Shown in pieces: positions 17,283 through 25,102 of a stretch of DNA of 64,000 bases. Numbering within the stretch: the stretch's first letter is position 1; the number at the start of each line of letters is the position of its first letter. The DNA lies in NCBI GenBank assembly GCA_902780785.1, contig CACZGS010000011.1, positions 40,961 through 104,960 of the forward strand, written 5' to 3'. The position numbers were made by a program, and so were the translations under genes. This stretch comes from Oscillospiraceae bacterium (lineage in GTDB: Bacteria; Bacillota; Clostridia; Saccharofermentanales; Saccharofermentanaceae). Below the pieces are notes generated by a model. It saw nothing but the letters and a program-made list of their open reading frames with translations. It had not been told where the DNA came from and ran no database searches.

Positions 17283-20200
17283 ATGATAGATTTTTATAAC
17301 GCTTTTATCTCGTACAAGCATGCTCCGCTGGACATAAAGATCGCTTCACATGTTCAAAAGCAGCTTGAGCATTTCCACGTGCCCGGCAGTCTTAAGGGAA
17401 AGATCGAGCACGAGAAGATCACACGCATCTTCAGGGACAAGGATGAGCTTCCGATCACGAGCGACCTTACAGAGACGCTCACCAATGCGCTCGAAAAGTC
17501 CGAGTACCTGATCGTTATCTGCTCCACCAACACCAAGGAATCCATGTGGGTCAAGAGAGAGATCCAGACATTCCTTAAGACTCACACCAAAGACAAGATC
17601 TTCACCGTTCTCTGCGACGGCGAGCCTCAGGACGTAATCCCTGAAGAACTCCTCACCGGAGAAAAGGAGATCATTGACGCAAACGGTTTCTCGCACAGGA
17701 TAAATGTTCCCGTAGAGCCTCTCTCATGCGACTACAGAATGCCGATGTCCAGAGCAGACAAGGAAGAGCTTCCGCGTCTGGCTGCAGGACTTTTGGGCTG
17801 TTCATACGACGAGCTCCAGAGAAGAAGAAGACAGTACAGAGTCAAGCGCGCTTCAGCGATAATCGCTGCTGCATTTGCAGGCGTTCTCGCATTCGGCGGA
17901 TACATGCTCTACAGCAGGATGCAGATCAATAAGGTCTATATGGAATCCTTACGTTCCAGATCTGTCTACCTTGCCAACGAATCACGTCAGCTGCTCGATA
18001 ACGGCAAGAGAGCCGATGCCCTTCAGCTGGCACTGGCCGCCCTTCCTGCTGACAAGAAAGACAAGATGCCGGTAACGGCACCTGCGATCCGCGCGATCTC
18101 CGAGGCAACCGGAGCATACACATCCAACAAGGGGACAGATTTCACGCCGGCATGGAACTATAAGTGTAAATACGCCGTTAAGACCAGCATCGTATCCGAA
18201 GACCTGTCCTATCTCGGCGCTCTTGATGATGCAGGCAATATCTATTGCTGGGATACCGAGACAAGGGAACTCGTTTTCGAGAAAGCCTGCTTTGAAGAAC
18301 CTGTAAGGATCGATATTCCGAACAACGAGACGTTTGTCATCACTTACAGCCACAAGGTCGAGGCATATAACATTCCTTCCGGAAAGAGCATGTGGACATA
18401 TAAGCCTGATTCTGACACGTCGATCACAAAGGATTATATCCAGTTCACGGTAAGCGATGTTTTCCTTCGTGTAGGCGGTTCCGATATCGTAAAGTTCTCC
18501 TTAAGAGACGGTGCTGTTAAGGAAACTTATACACTGAAAGAAAAATCCCTCTTAAACAGTGTCTACAATCCCGCGGTGTCTCCTGACGGCAAGAAGATAG
18601 CTTATTCCGATGACGTTCTGACTACAGAAGAAAACATTAAGATCCATGTCTATAACGTTGAGACCAAAAAGGAACAGTCTTACGATATCAAGGCCAAGTA
18701 TATTGAGAAGATGGTGTTTGTAGACAACGACAATCTTTGTGTTATCTCAACCCTGGATTTCATCAACACGTCTGTTTCTTACAGTCTGGATTACCGTTTG
18801 CTCAAGACCGCGACGAAGACTTTCAGTTTCTTCGGTGTGGATTCGAACAGAAAGTGGTCACAAGACCTTACCTATACCGATGTCTCCATGGGCGCAGACG
18901 TACGTGCCCTTCCTTCACGCAATGCAGTGCTCTGTTATGTAGGCAATGCAGTCGGCGTCTTTGATCTGGAGACCGGAAATGAACTCAATAAATACATAAC
19001 CAGCAGTTCCGTCATCACCTCCGGAGACTTTAACGAAGACGGATATCCGGAATTCATATTGAGACACGGCGAATATGTTTATGCTGCAAGTACAAAGAAC
19101 AATGACCTTGCATCTTATAATGTGCTCTGCAATAACATTATTTCCGGTGCGATCGGCAACGTCGTCTATGCCGTCTCCCAGTACGACACGGACATCATAA
19201 GTTATAACCGCAGCATTCAGGATGACGAGTGGAAGGCAGTAAAGGTTCCTTCAGGATTCTCGATGGGTTCTACAGCACAGACATTCGATTCGAATGAGGA
19301 TTACCTGGTCTCCGCCGCTATGGTCACAAATGATGACACCAGCATCGTCAGAGTCAGCATAATCGACCTCAAAACAGGTAAGCTGTCCTATACGGAAGAT
19401 ATTACTGATCCCGATGTCAGCATGACCAACTTTGACGTTGAATATCTGGAAGGCAAATTCTACTTATTGCTCGAAAAATCGATCTATCTGGTCAATCCGG
19501 ACAAGGAAAAGATATCTCAGATCAACTCTGAATTGGATTTCGGAACCGTAAGATCTTCAGGCAAGCTGTTCTCCACCGAAAAGGATTACAGCAATGATAA
19601 ATTAACGGTCATTATCAGCGATTACGACGGTTCGAACAAGGATGAGTTTGACGTTCCGGGCACCTGGGATGAGTTCGTAGGATTTAACAACTTCAACGTT
19701 GTCTACAGCAAGAGCCTGAACAAGTCCTTCATTTTCATTATCGACAAGTTATTTGCCGTTGATATGAAATCCATGGATTATGACGAGATCGAGCTTCCGG
19801 ACAACTGGGACTTTACCAAGACGCGTTATTTCAACGTAACCGTATCTGAAGACAGCTCACGCGTCCTTTTATCTGACGGCAATATTGTCCTTGTTACGGA
19901 CGCATCTCTCAAGGAGCAGTTTACGATCAACCGCAACGGAACCACCGTTGACTGTGCCGCCTTCAAGGGTGACCGTATCTATATCGTCGGAGACGGTTAT
20001 CTCTCCGTATACGATAATCAGAAAGGCGAACTCATAACAAAGAATGAGATGAAGTATTTCACGGAAGGCTTCAAGACAAAGGCCTGGTTCGATGATAAAG
20101 CAAACCAGATGTACATACAGGCTGAACAAATACTCTTCATCTACGATCTGGACACAATGTATGAAGTCGAATGCATCGAGAACGTCTACTGCTATCACAA

Positions 20201-20360
20201 GGCTACCGACAGATTCTTTGTATACTCTTACCGCAGTTCCAGAGAAGTGCTTCCGGGATACATTAAGCATTACAGCGTCGAAGACCTGGTCGAAAAGGCC
20301 AAGAGGATACTCGGCGACACACCTCTTGATGAGGCAACAAAGTCCAAGTACGGACTTTGA
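17283..20360 (+). CDS. TIR-domain membrane protein with beta-propeller region
   Basis: The start at 17283 (MIDFYNAFISYKHAP) has GGGAG upstream and begins exactly at the domain; the longer open frame has no ribosome site. Of 1025 residues, 1-150 form a TIR domain (FISYKHAPLDIKIA, RIFRDKDELP, YLIVICSTNTKESMWVKREI), with Glu93 after the conserved Trp at the place of the NADase catalytic Glu. A cytoplasmic basic linker (QRRRRQYRVKR) leads to one membrane helix (191-210). The remaining 800 residues are beta-rich, with DxxxxYxxxxDDAGNIYCWDTET-type WD40/quinoprotein-like blades, presumably outside the cell. Bacterial TIR domains can cleave NAD or act in anti-phage signalling; the role here is unproven. 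Confidence 0.82.
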   Translation: MIDFYNAFISYKHAPLDIKIASHVQKQLEHFHVPGSLKGKIEHEKITRIFRDKDELPITSDLTETLTNALEKSEYLIVICSTNTKESMWVKREIQTFLKTHTKDKIFTVLCDGEPQDVIPEELLTGEKEIIDANGFSHRINVPVEPLSCDYRMPMSRADKEELPRLAAGLLGCSYDELQRRRRQYRVKRASAIIAAAFAGVLAFGGYMLYSRMQINKVYMESLRSRSVYLANESRQLLDNGKRADALQLALAALPADKKDKMPVTAPAIRAISEATGAYTSNKGTDFTPAWNYKCKYAVKTSIVSEDLSYLGALDDAGNIYCWDTETRELVFEKACFEEPVRIDIPNNETFVITYSHKVEAYNIPSGKSMWTYKPDSDTSITKDYIQFTVSDVFLRVGGSDIVKFSLRDGAVKETYTLKEKSLLNSVYNPAVSPDGKKIAYSDDVLTTEENIKIHVYNVETKKEQSYDIKAKYIEKMVFVDNDNLCVISTLDFINTSVSYSLDYRLLKTATKTFSFFGVDSNRKWSQDLTYTDVSMGADVRALPSRNAVLCYVGNAVGVFDLETGNELNKYITSSSVITSGDFNEDGYPEFILRHGEYVYAASTKNNDLASYNVLCNNIISGAIGNVVYAVSQYDTDIISYNRSIQDDEWKAVKVPSGFSMGSTAQTFDSNEDYLVSAAMVTNDDTSIVRVSIIDLKTGKLSYTEDITDPDVSMTNFDVEYLEGKFYLLLEKSIYLVNPDKEKISQINSELDFGTVRSSGKLFSTEKDYSNDKLTVIISDYDGSNKDEFDVPGTWDEFVGFNNFNVVYSKSLNKSFIFIIDKLFAVDMKSMDYDEIELPDNWDFTKTRYFNVTVSEDSSRVLLSDGNIVLVTDASLKEQFTINRNGTTVDCAAFKGDRIYIVGDGYLSVYDNQKGELITKNEMKYFTEGFKTKAWFDDKANQMYIQAEQILFIYDLDTMYEVECIENVYCYHKATDRFFVYSYRSSREVLPGYIKHYSVEDLVEKAKRILGDTPLDEATKSKYGL

Positions 20361-20382
20361 TACAGATAATCAGACTAAAACT

Positions 20383-20416
20383 AGAGGCTGTCTCACATGA
20401 GGCAGCCTCTATTATG
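20383..20416 (+). terminator. Terminator after the TIR gene
   Basis: AGAGGCTG and CAGCCTCT arms with a 12-base loop, then ATTATGTTTG. Also suitable for the convergent DHH gene. Confidence 0.75.
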
Positions 20417-20448
20417 TTTGTGTTAATTGCTTTTTGGTCCGCCGCGGA

Positions 20449-21936
20449 TCAGTACGGCTTATAGGACTTGTCCATGATATCTCTGTTGATGATGTAGATA
20501 TCATGCTCGTCATCGGCTCTGACAGCGATGTAATCGCCGACTCTGCCCGAATAGTACTTATCCTCTGTCCAGGCCGTGAAGAGCTTTACAGGCTGCGTCA
20601 GAGGCTGTGCGAATATGATAGAGCTGCCCAGTGACCTTACGGTCTTTGCATACGGAAGAACGAACTTGATCTCACCTGTGCTGGAATTTTTGATCCTCGG
20701 CTCGTATTCGAATTCCCTTGTGTAGCGGAAACTTGTGAATTCGTAGCTGCTCTTTACCTTCTGCTCGGAGATCGGATAGATCTCGCCTTCGACACCGATC
20801 ATGAGGTAAGCCTCCTCGTCGATGACGGTATCAACATCGCCTTCAAGGGTTCTGATGTTGACGTGTGTGCCGACAGGGAAAACATCGGAGAGCTTGACTA
20901 CGCCCATCATCTGCTGGATCTTGGAGTAGCGTGTCATCCTTGATGTATCGAGTGTCGTATCCTTGGCATAGATAACGAGATATGTGTCGTAATAAAGCGC
21001 GAGGCGCTCATTGATGACTTCTTTCGCGGGCTTGGTAAGAAGATCGGGCTTGATCGTACCACCGGCCTTAAGGATGTGACCGCCGCCGCCGCCGATGCCG
21101 TCAGCAAGGAACGCTGCGAGCTCGTTCGCGTAGACTTCCTTAGAACAGCTTCTTACGGAGAACTTGACCTCATATGTGCCGACGAAGAAAGCGACGCATA
21201 CGTCGACGCCTTCCGTCTCGAGCGCGAAATCGCTGATGACACCCAGGATGGAAGGATCGCAGGGTTCAGCCTCGATTACAAGATATTTGTTGCTCTCGTG
21301 ATATTCATAGTTAAGGATCGCTTTGCCCGTGATCTGCAGTTCGTTCAATGAGATATTGGAATTGCTCATCTCGGTAACGATGCTCTTGTTGTAATTCAGG
21401 GAGTCGAGCATGTCTCGGTCGATAGGGTGCGAGACTTCCGACAGCCTGTTTGTATCTGTATAAAGACCGTAGTAGAGCGCTGTTGCAACGAACTTGTTCT
21501 CGTTGGGATCGTAGCCTTCATCCTTCAGCATCTTCCAGACAAGTGTCGAGCAGCTGCCCAGATCGCTGTTGATGTTAATGAGAGGATCGGAAACATCTTT
21601 GAGTTTCCTGTGGTGGTCTATGGTCGCGATCTTCTTGGCAGAGGTCTTGGTAACGTTCTTCTCGCCATACTGGCAGTCAACGGTGATAAGAAGATCAGGG
21701 TCTTCCTCATCGCTGATAAAAGGTGCGTATTCGACAGGGATCTCAAGCTTCTTGATCATGATCAGAAGATTGCTCTTCTTGACCTCATAGCGGCCTCTGT
21801 AGATAAATCTGACGTCCTTGTTATTCTTCTCGAAGAACCACTTCAGCGCATAACCGGATGCAAGAGCATCCGCGTCCGGATTGTCGTGGCATTGTATGAC
21901 AACTTTCTTAAAACGTAACAGATCTTTTAATTTCAT
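20449..21936 (-). CDS. DHH-family phosphoesterase (NrnA-like)
   Basis: Start at 21936 (MKLKDLLRFKKVVIQCHDNPDADALASGYA), with GGTGG upstream; the open frame continues 30 codons further without support. 495 residues. The DHH domain has HDNPDADALAS (motif I), LLITVDC (motif II) and TIDHHRK (DHH). The DHHA1 domain has GGGGGHILKAGGT. A C-terminal extra domain of about 150 residues is beta-rich. Related proteins degrade short oligonucleotides or pAp, or hydrolyse cyclic dinucleotides; the substrate is not determined by sequence. Mn2+ dependent, cytoplasmic. Stands alone, convergent with the TIR gene. Confidence 0.87.
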   Translation of the reverse strand: MKLKDLLRFKKVVIQCHDNPDADALASGYALKWFFEKNNKDVRFIYRGRYEVKKSNLLIMIKKLEIPVEYAPFISDEEDPDLLITVDCQYGEKNVTKTSAKKIATIDHHRKLKDVSDPLININSDLGSCSTLVWKMLKDEGYDPNENKFVATALYYGLYTDTNRLSEVSHPIDRDMLDSLNYNKSIVTEMSNSNISLNELQITGKAILNYEYHESNKYLVIEAEPCDPSILGVISDFALETEGVDVCVAFFVGTYEVKFSVRSCSKEVYANELAAFLADGIGGGGGHILKAGGTIKPDLLTKPAKEVINERLALYYDTYLVIYAKDTTLDTSRMTRYSKIQQMMGVVKLSDVFPVGTHVNIRTLEGDVDTVIDEEAYLMIGVEGEIYPISEQKVKSSYEFTSFRYTREFEYEPRIKNSSTGEIKFVLPYAKTVRSLGSSIIFAQPLTQPVKLFTAWTEDKYYSGRVGDYIAVRADDEHDIYIINRDIMDKSYKPY

Positions 21937-22131
21937 GCGCCCACCGCTGTTTGTTTCTTGTCTAAGCATTGTATCAGAATTCTTTGGCAACTTCATTACA
22001 AGAATAAGACTTCTTGTATCCGACATGTTTTTTTCGAAGTGTTCGGAAAGCCGATTTACGTCCTCTCACATAATAAAACAGGCGGTTTGGCGGTTTTGTG
22101 ACAGCGCTGAGATTATAAATGAGGCATTTTC

Positions 22132-22148
22132 CGATCAGGCCCTGATCG
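22132..22148. repeat. 8-bp-arm inverted repeat over the flavodoxin stop
   Basis: CGATCAGG, one base, CCTGATCG: perfect, containing the TGA stop codon of the flavodoxin gene. No T run follows, so a terminator role is doubtful. Confidence 0.45.
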
Positions 22149-22662
22149 CTTCAATGATCGGCTCCAAATAGGACTTGTCCGTCCAGTCGCAGCCCTCATC
22201 TTCCTTGCATTCCATAAGCGCGCCTTCCCAGAGCTCCCAATCCTTGGGGTCTTTCTTGGCAACCGCTTTCCTTAACATCTTGCAGAGAGTCCTGTCCGTA
22301 AAAGACATTGCATTCATGTCAAAAGCACCCCTGCAATAGAAGACCGGGATCCCTTTAAGTTCGTCCTTCATGTTCATTTCGATGATGGCATCAGCAAACT
22401 TCTTGTCGTAGGGCGATGCGGCGCAGGCATAGACCAGTATCTTCTTTCCTTTAAGCCTGCCGATGTTCTTCTTAAGAAATGACGTGCATGATATTCCCGA
22501 TGCATATACACCGCCTCCGACAATGACCACATCGCAAGAAGAGACCTTGTCCATGTCTGCTTCCTTTGTGCTTACACAGGGAAAACCTGTAGCTTCAGAG
22601 AGCCATTCCGCGTACTTCTTCGTGGCACCGTATTTTGTCTTATAGATTATTATTCCGTTCAT
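22135..22662 (-). CDS. Flavodoxin-domain protein
   Basis: 175 residues. The N-terminal FMN loop IIYKTKYGATKKYAEW is a flavodoxin phosphate-binding motif, followed by DVVIVGGGVYASGIS and KKILVYACAASP. Resembles the HemG/flavodoxin-like family; likely binds FMN and carries electrons. The start codon follows the MarR stop directly (TAA-ATG), so the pair is one translationally coupled operon, and the MarR protein probably controls it. Confidence 0.85.
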   Translation of the reverse strand: MNGIIIYKTKYGATKKYAEWLSEATGFPCVSTKEADMDKVSSCDVVIVGGGVYASGISCTSFLKKNIGRLKGKKILVYACAASPYDKKFADAIIEMNMKDELKGIPVFYCRGAFDMNAMSFTDRTLCKMLRKAVAKKDPKDWELWEGALMECKEDEGCDWTDKSYLEPIIEAIRA

Positions 22663-23136
22663 TTATAAAGCCTCCGTAAGGTTCTTCTCGATCGCTGTGA
22701 TCGTCTTTATGGTCGTCTTTAGGTCGCGCTCCGGGATGCCTTCGAACATCTTCGCCATTACATTCATGCTCATCTCATTGTTCTTCTCGCAGAACTTTTG
22801 GCACTTCTTCGTAAGCGCGATGCGCTGCTTTCTCTTGTCGTTTGCATCTTCCATGAACTCTACAAAGCCCTTGCTCTCGAGCTTTAGAAGGATCTGCTTA
22901 ACGTTCTGGTGAGAAGATCCCAGGATCTCCGACAGTTCCCTTATCGTCGGCGCTTCCTTGCACATGTTTATGCAGATGATCGCGAAAAACTGTTTCCAGC
23001 TGATCTCCTTCATCATGTTGTCCGCCATCGCCTGGAAGCGGTTCTCGAACGCGCTCAAAAGGCCCAGAAGATAATAGCTTGAAGGGATCCCTTCAAAATC
23101 CAGCTGGTCGCTGTTTACCACAGATTCAATACTCAT
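22663..23136 (-). CDS. MarR-family transcriptional regulator
   Basis: Start at 23136 (MSIESVVNSDQLDFEGIPSSYYLLG), with GGGAGG upstream. 157 residues. The winged HTH is PTIRELSEILGSSHQNVKQILLKLESKGFVEFMEDANDKRKQRIALTKK, the standard MarR pattern with the wing DANDKRKQR. Cytoplasmic, dimeric repressor responding to small molecules or oxidation. It is co-transcribed with the flavodoxin gene and preceded by two palindromic sites (23178-23191 and 23198-23211), very likely its own operators. Confidence 0.92.
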   Translation of the reverse strand: MSIESVVNSDQLDFEGIPSSYYLLGLLSAFENRFQAMADNMMKEISWKQFFAIICINMCKEAPTIRELSEILGSSHQNVKQILLKLESKGFVEFMEDANDKRKQRIALTKKCQKFCEKNNEMSMNVMAKMFEGIPERDLKTTIKTITAIEKNLTEAL

Positions 23137-23177
23137 ATCTATCCTCCCTTTTTCCTGAACAGGGTGTTTCCACAATA

Positions 23178-23211
23178 GGTAATATATTACGCATTATGGT
23201 AACATGTTACC
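23178..23211. promoter_or_regulatory. Two MarR-type operators
   Basis: GGTAACATGTTACC (23198-23211) is a perfect palindrome, and GGTAATATATTACG (23178-23191) is the same with one end base changed. Their centres are exactly 20 bases apart, two helical turns. They start 42 bases upstream of the MarR gene. Confidence 0.75.
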
Positions 23212-23233
23212 TATTTGTTGTAAAGCACCTTTT

Positions 23234-23249
23234 TGTGCCACGTGGAACA
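23234..23249. promoter_or_regulatory. parS-like site in the methyltransferase promoter
   Basis: TGTGCCACGTGGAACA differs from the three parS sites at 49.5 kb (TGTTCCACGTGGAACA) by one base. It ends four bases before the -10 of the following promoter. Confidence 0.6.
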
Positions 23250-23258
23250 TGGTATAAT
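23250..23258 (+). promoter_or_regulatory. Extended -10 promoter of the methyltransferase
   Basis: TGGTATAAT, a perfect TGn-TATAAT (TATAAT at 23253-23258). No good -35. The transcript would start near 23265, giving a leader of about 157 bases. Confidence 0.65.
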
Positions 23259-23264
23259 TAATAT

Positions 23265-23410
23265 GTTGCAGGATAATTAGTTATTCGCGTTCTGCAGCCG
23301 CGACGCCTTTAAGGCGGGGTTACCAATGATAAGAACCTTAGAATCTCATCATGAATGACAAAGTAGGACGGGCCTTAAAGGTCCGTAAGGTTTGCTGTTC
23401 GTGAAAGGAG
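23265..23410 (+). ncRNA. Structured 5' leader, possible riboswitch
   Basis: The leader folds on paper into several stems: TGCAGGA with TTCTGCA at its 5' end, CGCCT-TTA-AGGCG, and AACCTTA pairing with TAAGGTT around an inner hairpin ACGGGCCTT-AAGGTCCGT (9 pairs, one G-U). It does not match a riboswitch class I know. The ribosome site AAAGGAGG follows at 23404-23411 with a T run before the ATG. It could be a ligand- or temperature-controlled leader or only an mRNA-stabilising structure. Confidence 0.45.
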
Positions 23411-23421
23411 GTTCTTTTTTT

Positions 23422-24177
23422 ATGTCACACGAAAGCGAATTCAAATATTTCGAGAACATGGCTCATTGGAGTTTCGATGAGTATGGTATTCATGAGGTCT
23501 GCCTGACGGATTGGGATCTTTATGGTCTGCTTAAGAGTTATGCCGGCCCGGATTCACGCATCCTGGATCTTGGCACTGCGGGCGGCGAGAAGATCCTGGA
23601 ATTCTTCCCTGACTGCGCCGAGATACTTGGCACGGACTATTCTCCGAGCATGATAGATACAGCACGCGCGAATCTCGCGGCAAGCGGCCGGAAAAACATA
23701 TCGTTCAAGGTCATGGACAACCTCAACATGGACGTGCCGGAAGGTCACTTCGACATCGTCGTAGCGCGCCACACGTGCACGGATCCCGTGCAGATCTTAA
23801 AATGCTTAAAGCCCGGCGGACACCTTCTCATCAGAGGCGTCGACAAGCATGACTGCTGGAACTTGAAGCTCATCATGGGCGGCGGCCAGGGCTGGAACGA
23901 ACCCGTGCCGGTAAGCATTGTTGATTACGAGAATGTGCTGAAAGCAGGCTTTGCGGATGTCGAGCTCGTGCCGATCCACACGCGCGAATATTTCAAGGAC
24001 AGGGAGACTTTTAAGACATTCCTTGAAGCCGTGCCGATCCTGATCGATGTCGCCATAGAAGGCTCGCCTTTAGATGATGATCTGCTCGACAGGTACATCG
24101 CCGCAAACACCGTAAACGGAATGATCGTGCTCTACAGAAGGTACTACGGCCTGACTGCAAGAAAGCCCGTAAGCTGA
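23422..24177 (+). CDS. Class I SAM-dependent methyltransferase
   Basis: Start at 23422 (MSHESEFKYFENMAHWSFDEYG), with GGAGG 10 bases upstream. 251 residues. The Rossmann motif I is ILDLGTAGGEKILEFF, then LGTDYSPSMIDTARANL (motif II acidic), FDIVVARHTCTDP and LKPGGHLLIRG (motif post-I/III). The substrate is unknown. The gene stands alone and is controlled by a promoter with a parS-like element and a long structured leader, which is unusual for a simple housekeeping methyltransferase. Confidence 0.85.
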   Translation: MSHESEFKYFENMAHWSFDEYGIHEVCLTDWDLYGLLKSYAGPDSRILDLGTAGGEKILEFFPDCAEILGTDYSPSMIDTARANLAASGRKNISFKVMDNLNMDVPEGHFDIVVARHTCTDPVQILKCLKPGGHLLIRGVDKHDCWNLKLIMGGGQGWNEPVPVSIVDYENVLKAGFADVELVPIHTREYFKDRETFKTFLEAVPILIDVAIEGSPLDDDLLDRYIAANTVNGMIVLYRRYYGLTARKPVS

Positions 24178-24327
24178 ATGTAAGCCTTTTCGCGCTATTC
24201 AAGATGATCTGTTCCATTCGCGACAGCAAAAGTGCCTCTCACGACACTTCCGTATTTGACGCCTTTTCGCTTGGTAGTATTACGTTGTCAAAAGCAAAAC
24301 CCTAATCGAAAAGCGAGGAAAACAGTT

Positions 24328-24987
24328 ATGGAATACGTAAGAGGCACAGACATCTACACACTTTCAAGATTCTCATTGAAGAGAATTGCAGCAGGAAAGT
24401 TAGAGATCCACGAGAGCTTAAGAAGCGTTCTCTCATATGAGATCTTAAGCGGCTTGCTTGAAGAAGCAAAGACGGATTTTGTTGACGCAAACGGAAAGAC
24501 AATAAAGGATATGCCTTCGGCACAGATCTTTGTCATGACAAAGAAGATCGATAAGAAAAAGTACATCATCGGTCTTACGGAGATCAAGAGGATCGCAGGA
24601 ACACCTTCAGATAAGACGGGGATTGAGCGCTGGCTCGAAGATTCAAGAGACAGACTTGTTGAAGGCAGAAGATTCTTCGCAGAGGGATTTGAGAAGGAAA
24701 TGAAATATTTTGATCATTCCATGATCGACCACTTCAGGAATTCCGTAGGCTCCGGCCAGGCACATGAGGCTGAGTATCAGGATAAGCTCATCTCCAGAGT
24801 TAAGTATAAGAAGATACTCGGAATCAACATCACGAGATTTTCACTGTTCATCGCAATGCTCATCCTCTGGAGCGTCGTATTTAAGAATGTCGGCTTAGGA
24901 CTTTGCTTTGCTATCTGCTTTATAGGAAGCTTTACTATTGTCACTAACAAGAGCCAGTCTGAAGAAAAGGACCTCGCTAAGGAGTAA
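24328..24987 (+). CDS. Membrane-anchored protein of unknown function
   Basis: Start at 24328 (MEYVRGTDIYTLSRFSLKRIAAGKLEIHESLRSVLS), with GAGG about 9 bases upstream; the longer frame lacks a ribosome site. 219 residues: a cytoplasmic, charged N-terminal 165 residues rich in Lys, Glu and Asp, then two membrane segments (about 172-190 and 192-212) and a charged tail. Family not recognised. A weak promoter-like TTGACG (24256) lies upstream. Alone, convergent with the 5'-nucleotidase-like gene. Confidence 0.6.
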   Translation: MEYVRGTDIYTLSRFSLKRIAAGKLEIHESLRSVLSYEILSGLLEEAKTDFVDANGKTIKDMPSAQIFVMTKKIDKKKYIIGLTEIKRIAGTPSDKTGIERWLEDSRDRLVEGRRFFAEGFEKEMKYFDHSMIDHFRNSVGSGQAHEAEYQDKLISRVKYKKILGINITRFSLFIAMLILWSVVFKNVGLGLCFAICFIGSFTIVTNKSQSEEKDLAKE

Positions 24988-25020
24988 TTGATAATAAGAA
25001 CAGATACCTTTTGACAATAT

Positions 25021-25078
25021 AAGTGCCGGCATTTGCTAAGCGATTTACTGTTTTCCGCAAAGCATTTGCCGGCACTGA
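25021..25078. terminator. Bidirectional terminator-like hairpin
   Basis: GTGCCGGCA and TGCCGGCAC arms (with an inner mismatch, then TGCT/AGCA pairing) around a 23-base loop. On the minus strand it is followed by TTATATTGTCAAAA, the same tail as behind the hairpin at 2.99 kb. Lies between two convergent genes. Confidence 0.6.
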
Positions 25079-25102
25079 TTATTTTTATGTTACCGGTGGG
25101 CG

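Noticed and set aside
22132..22148. Terminator over the flavodoxin stop
   Set aside because: Perfect hairpin but no T run; recorded as an inverted repeat only.
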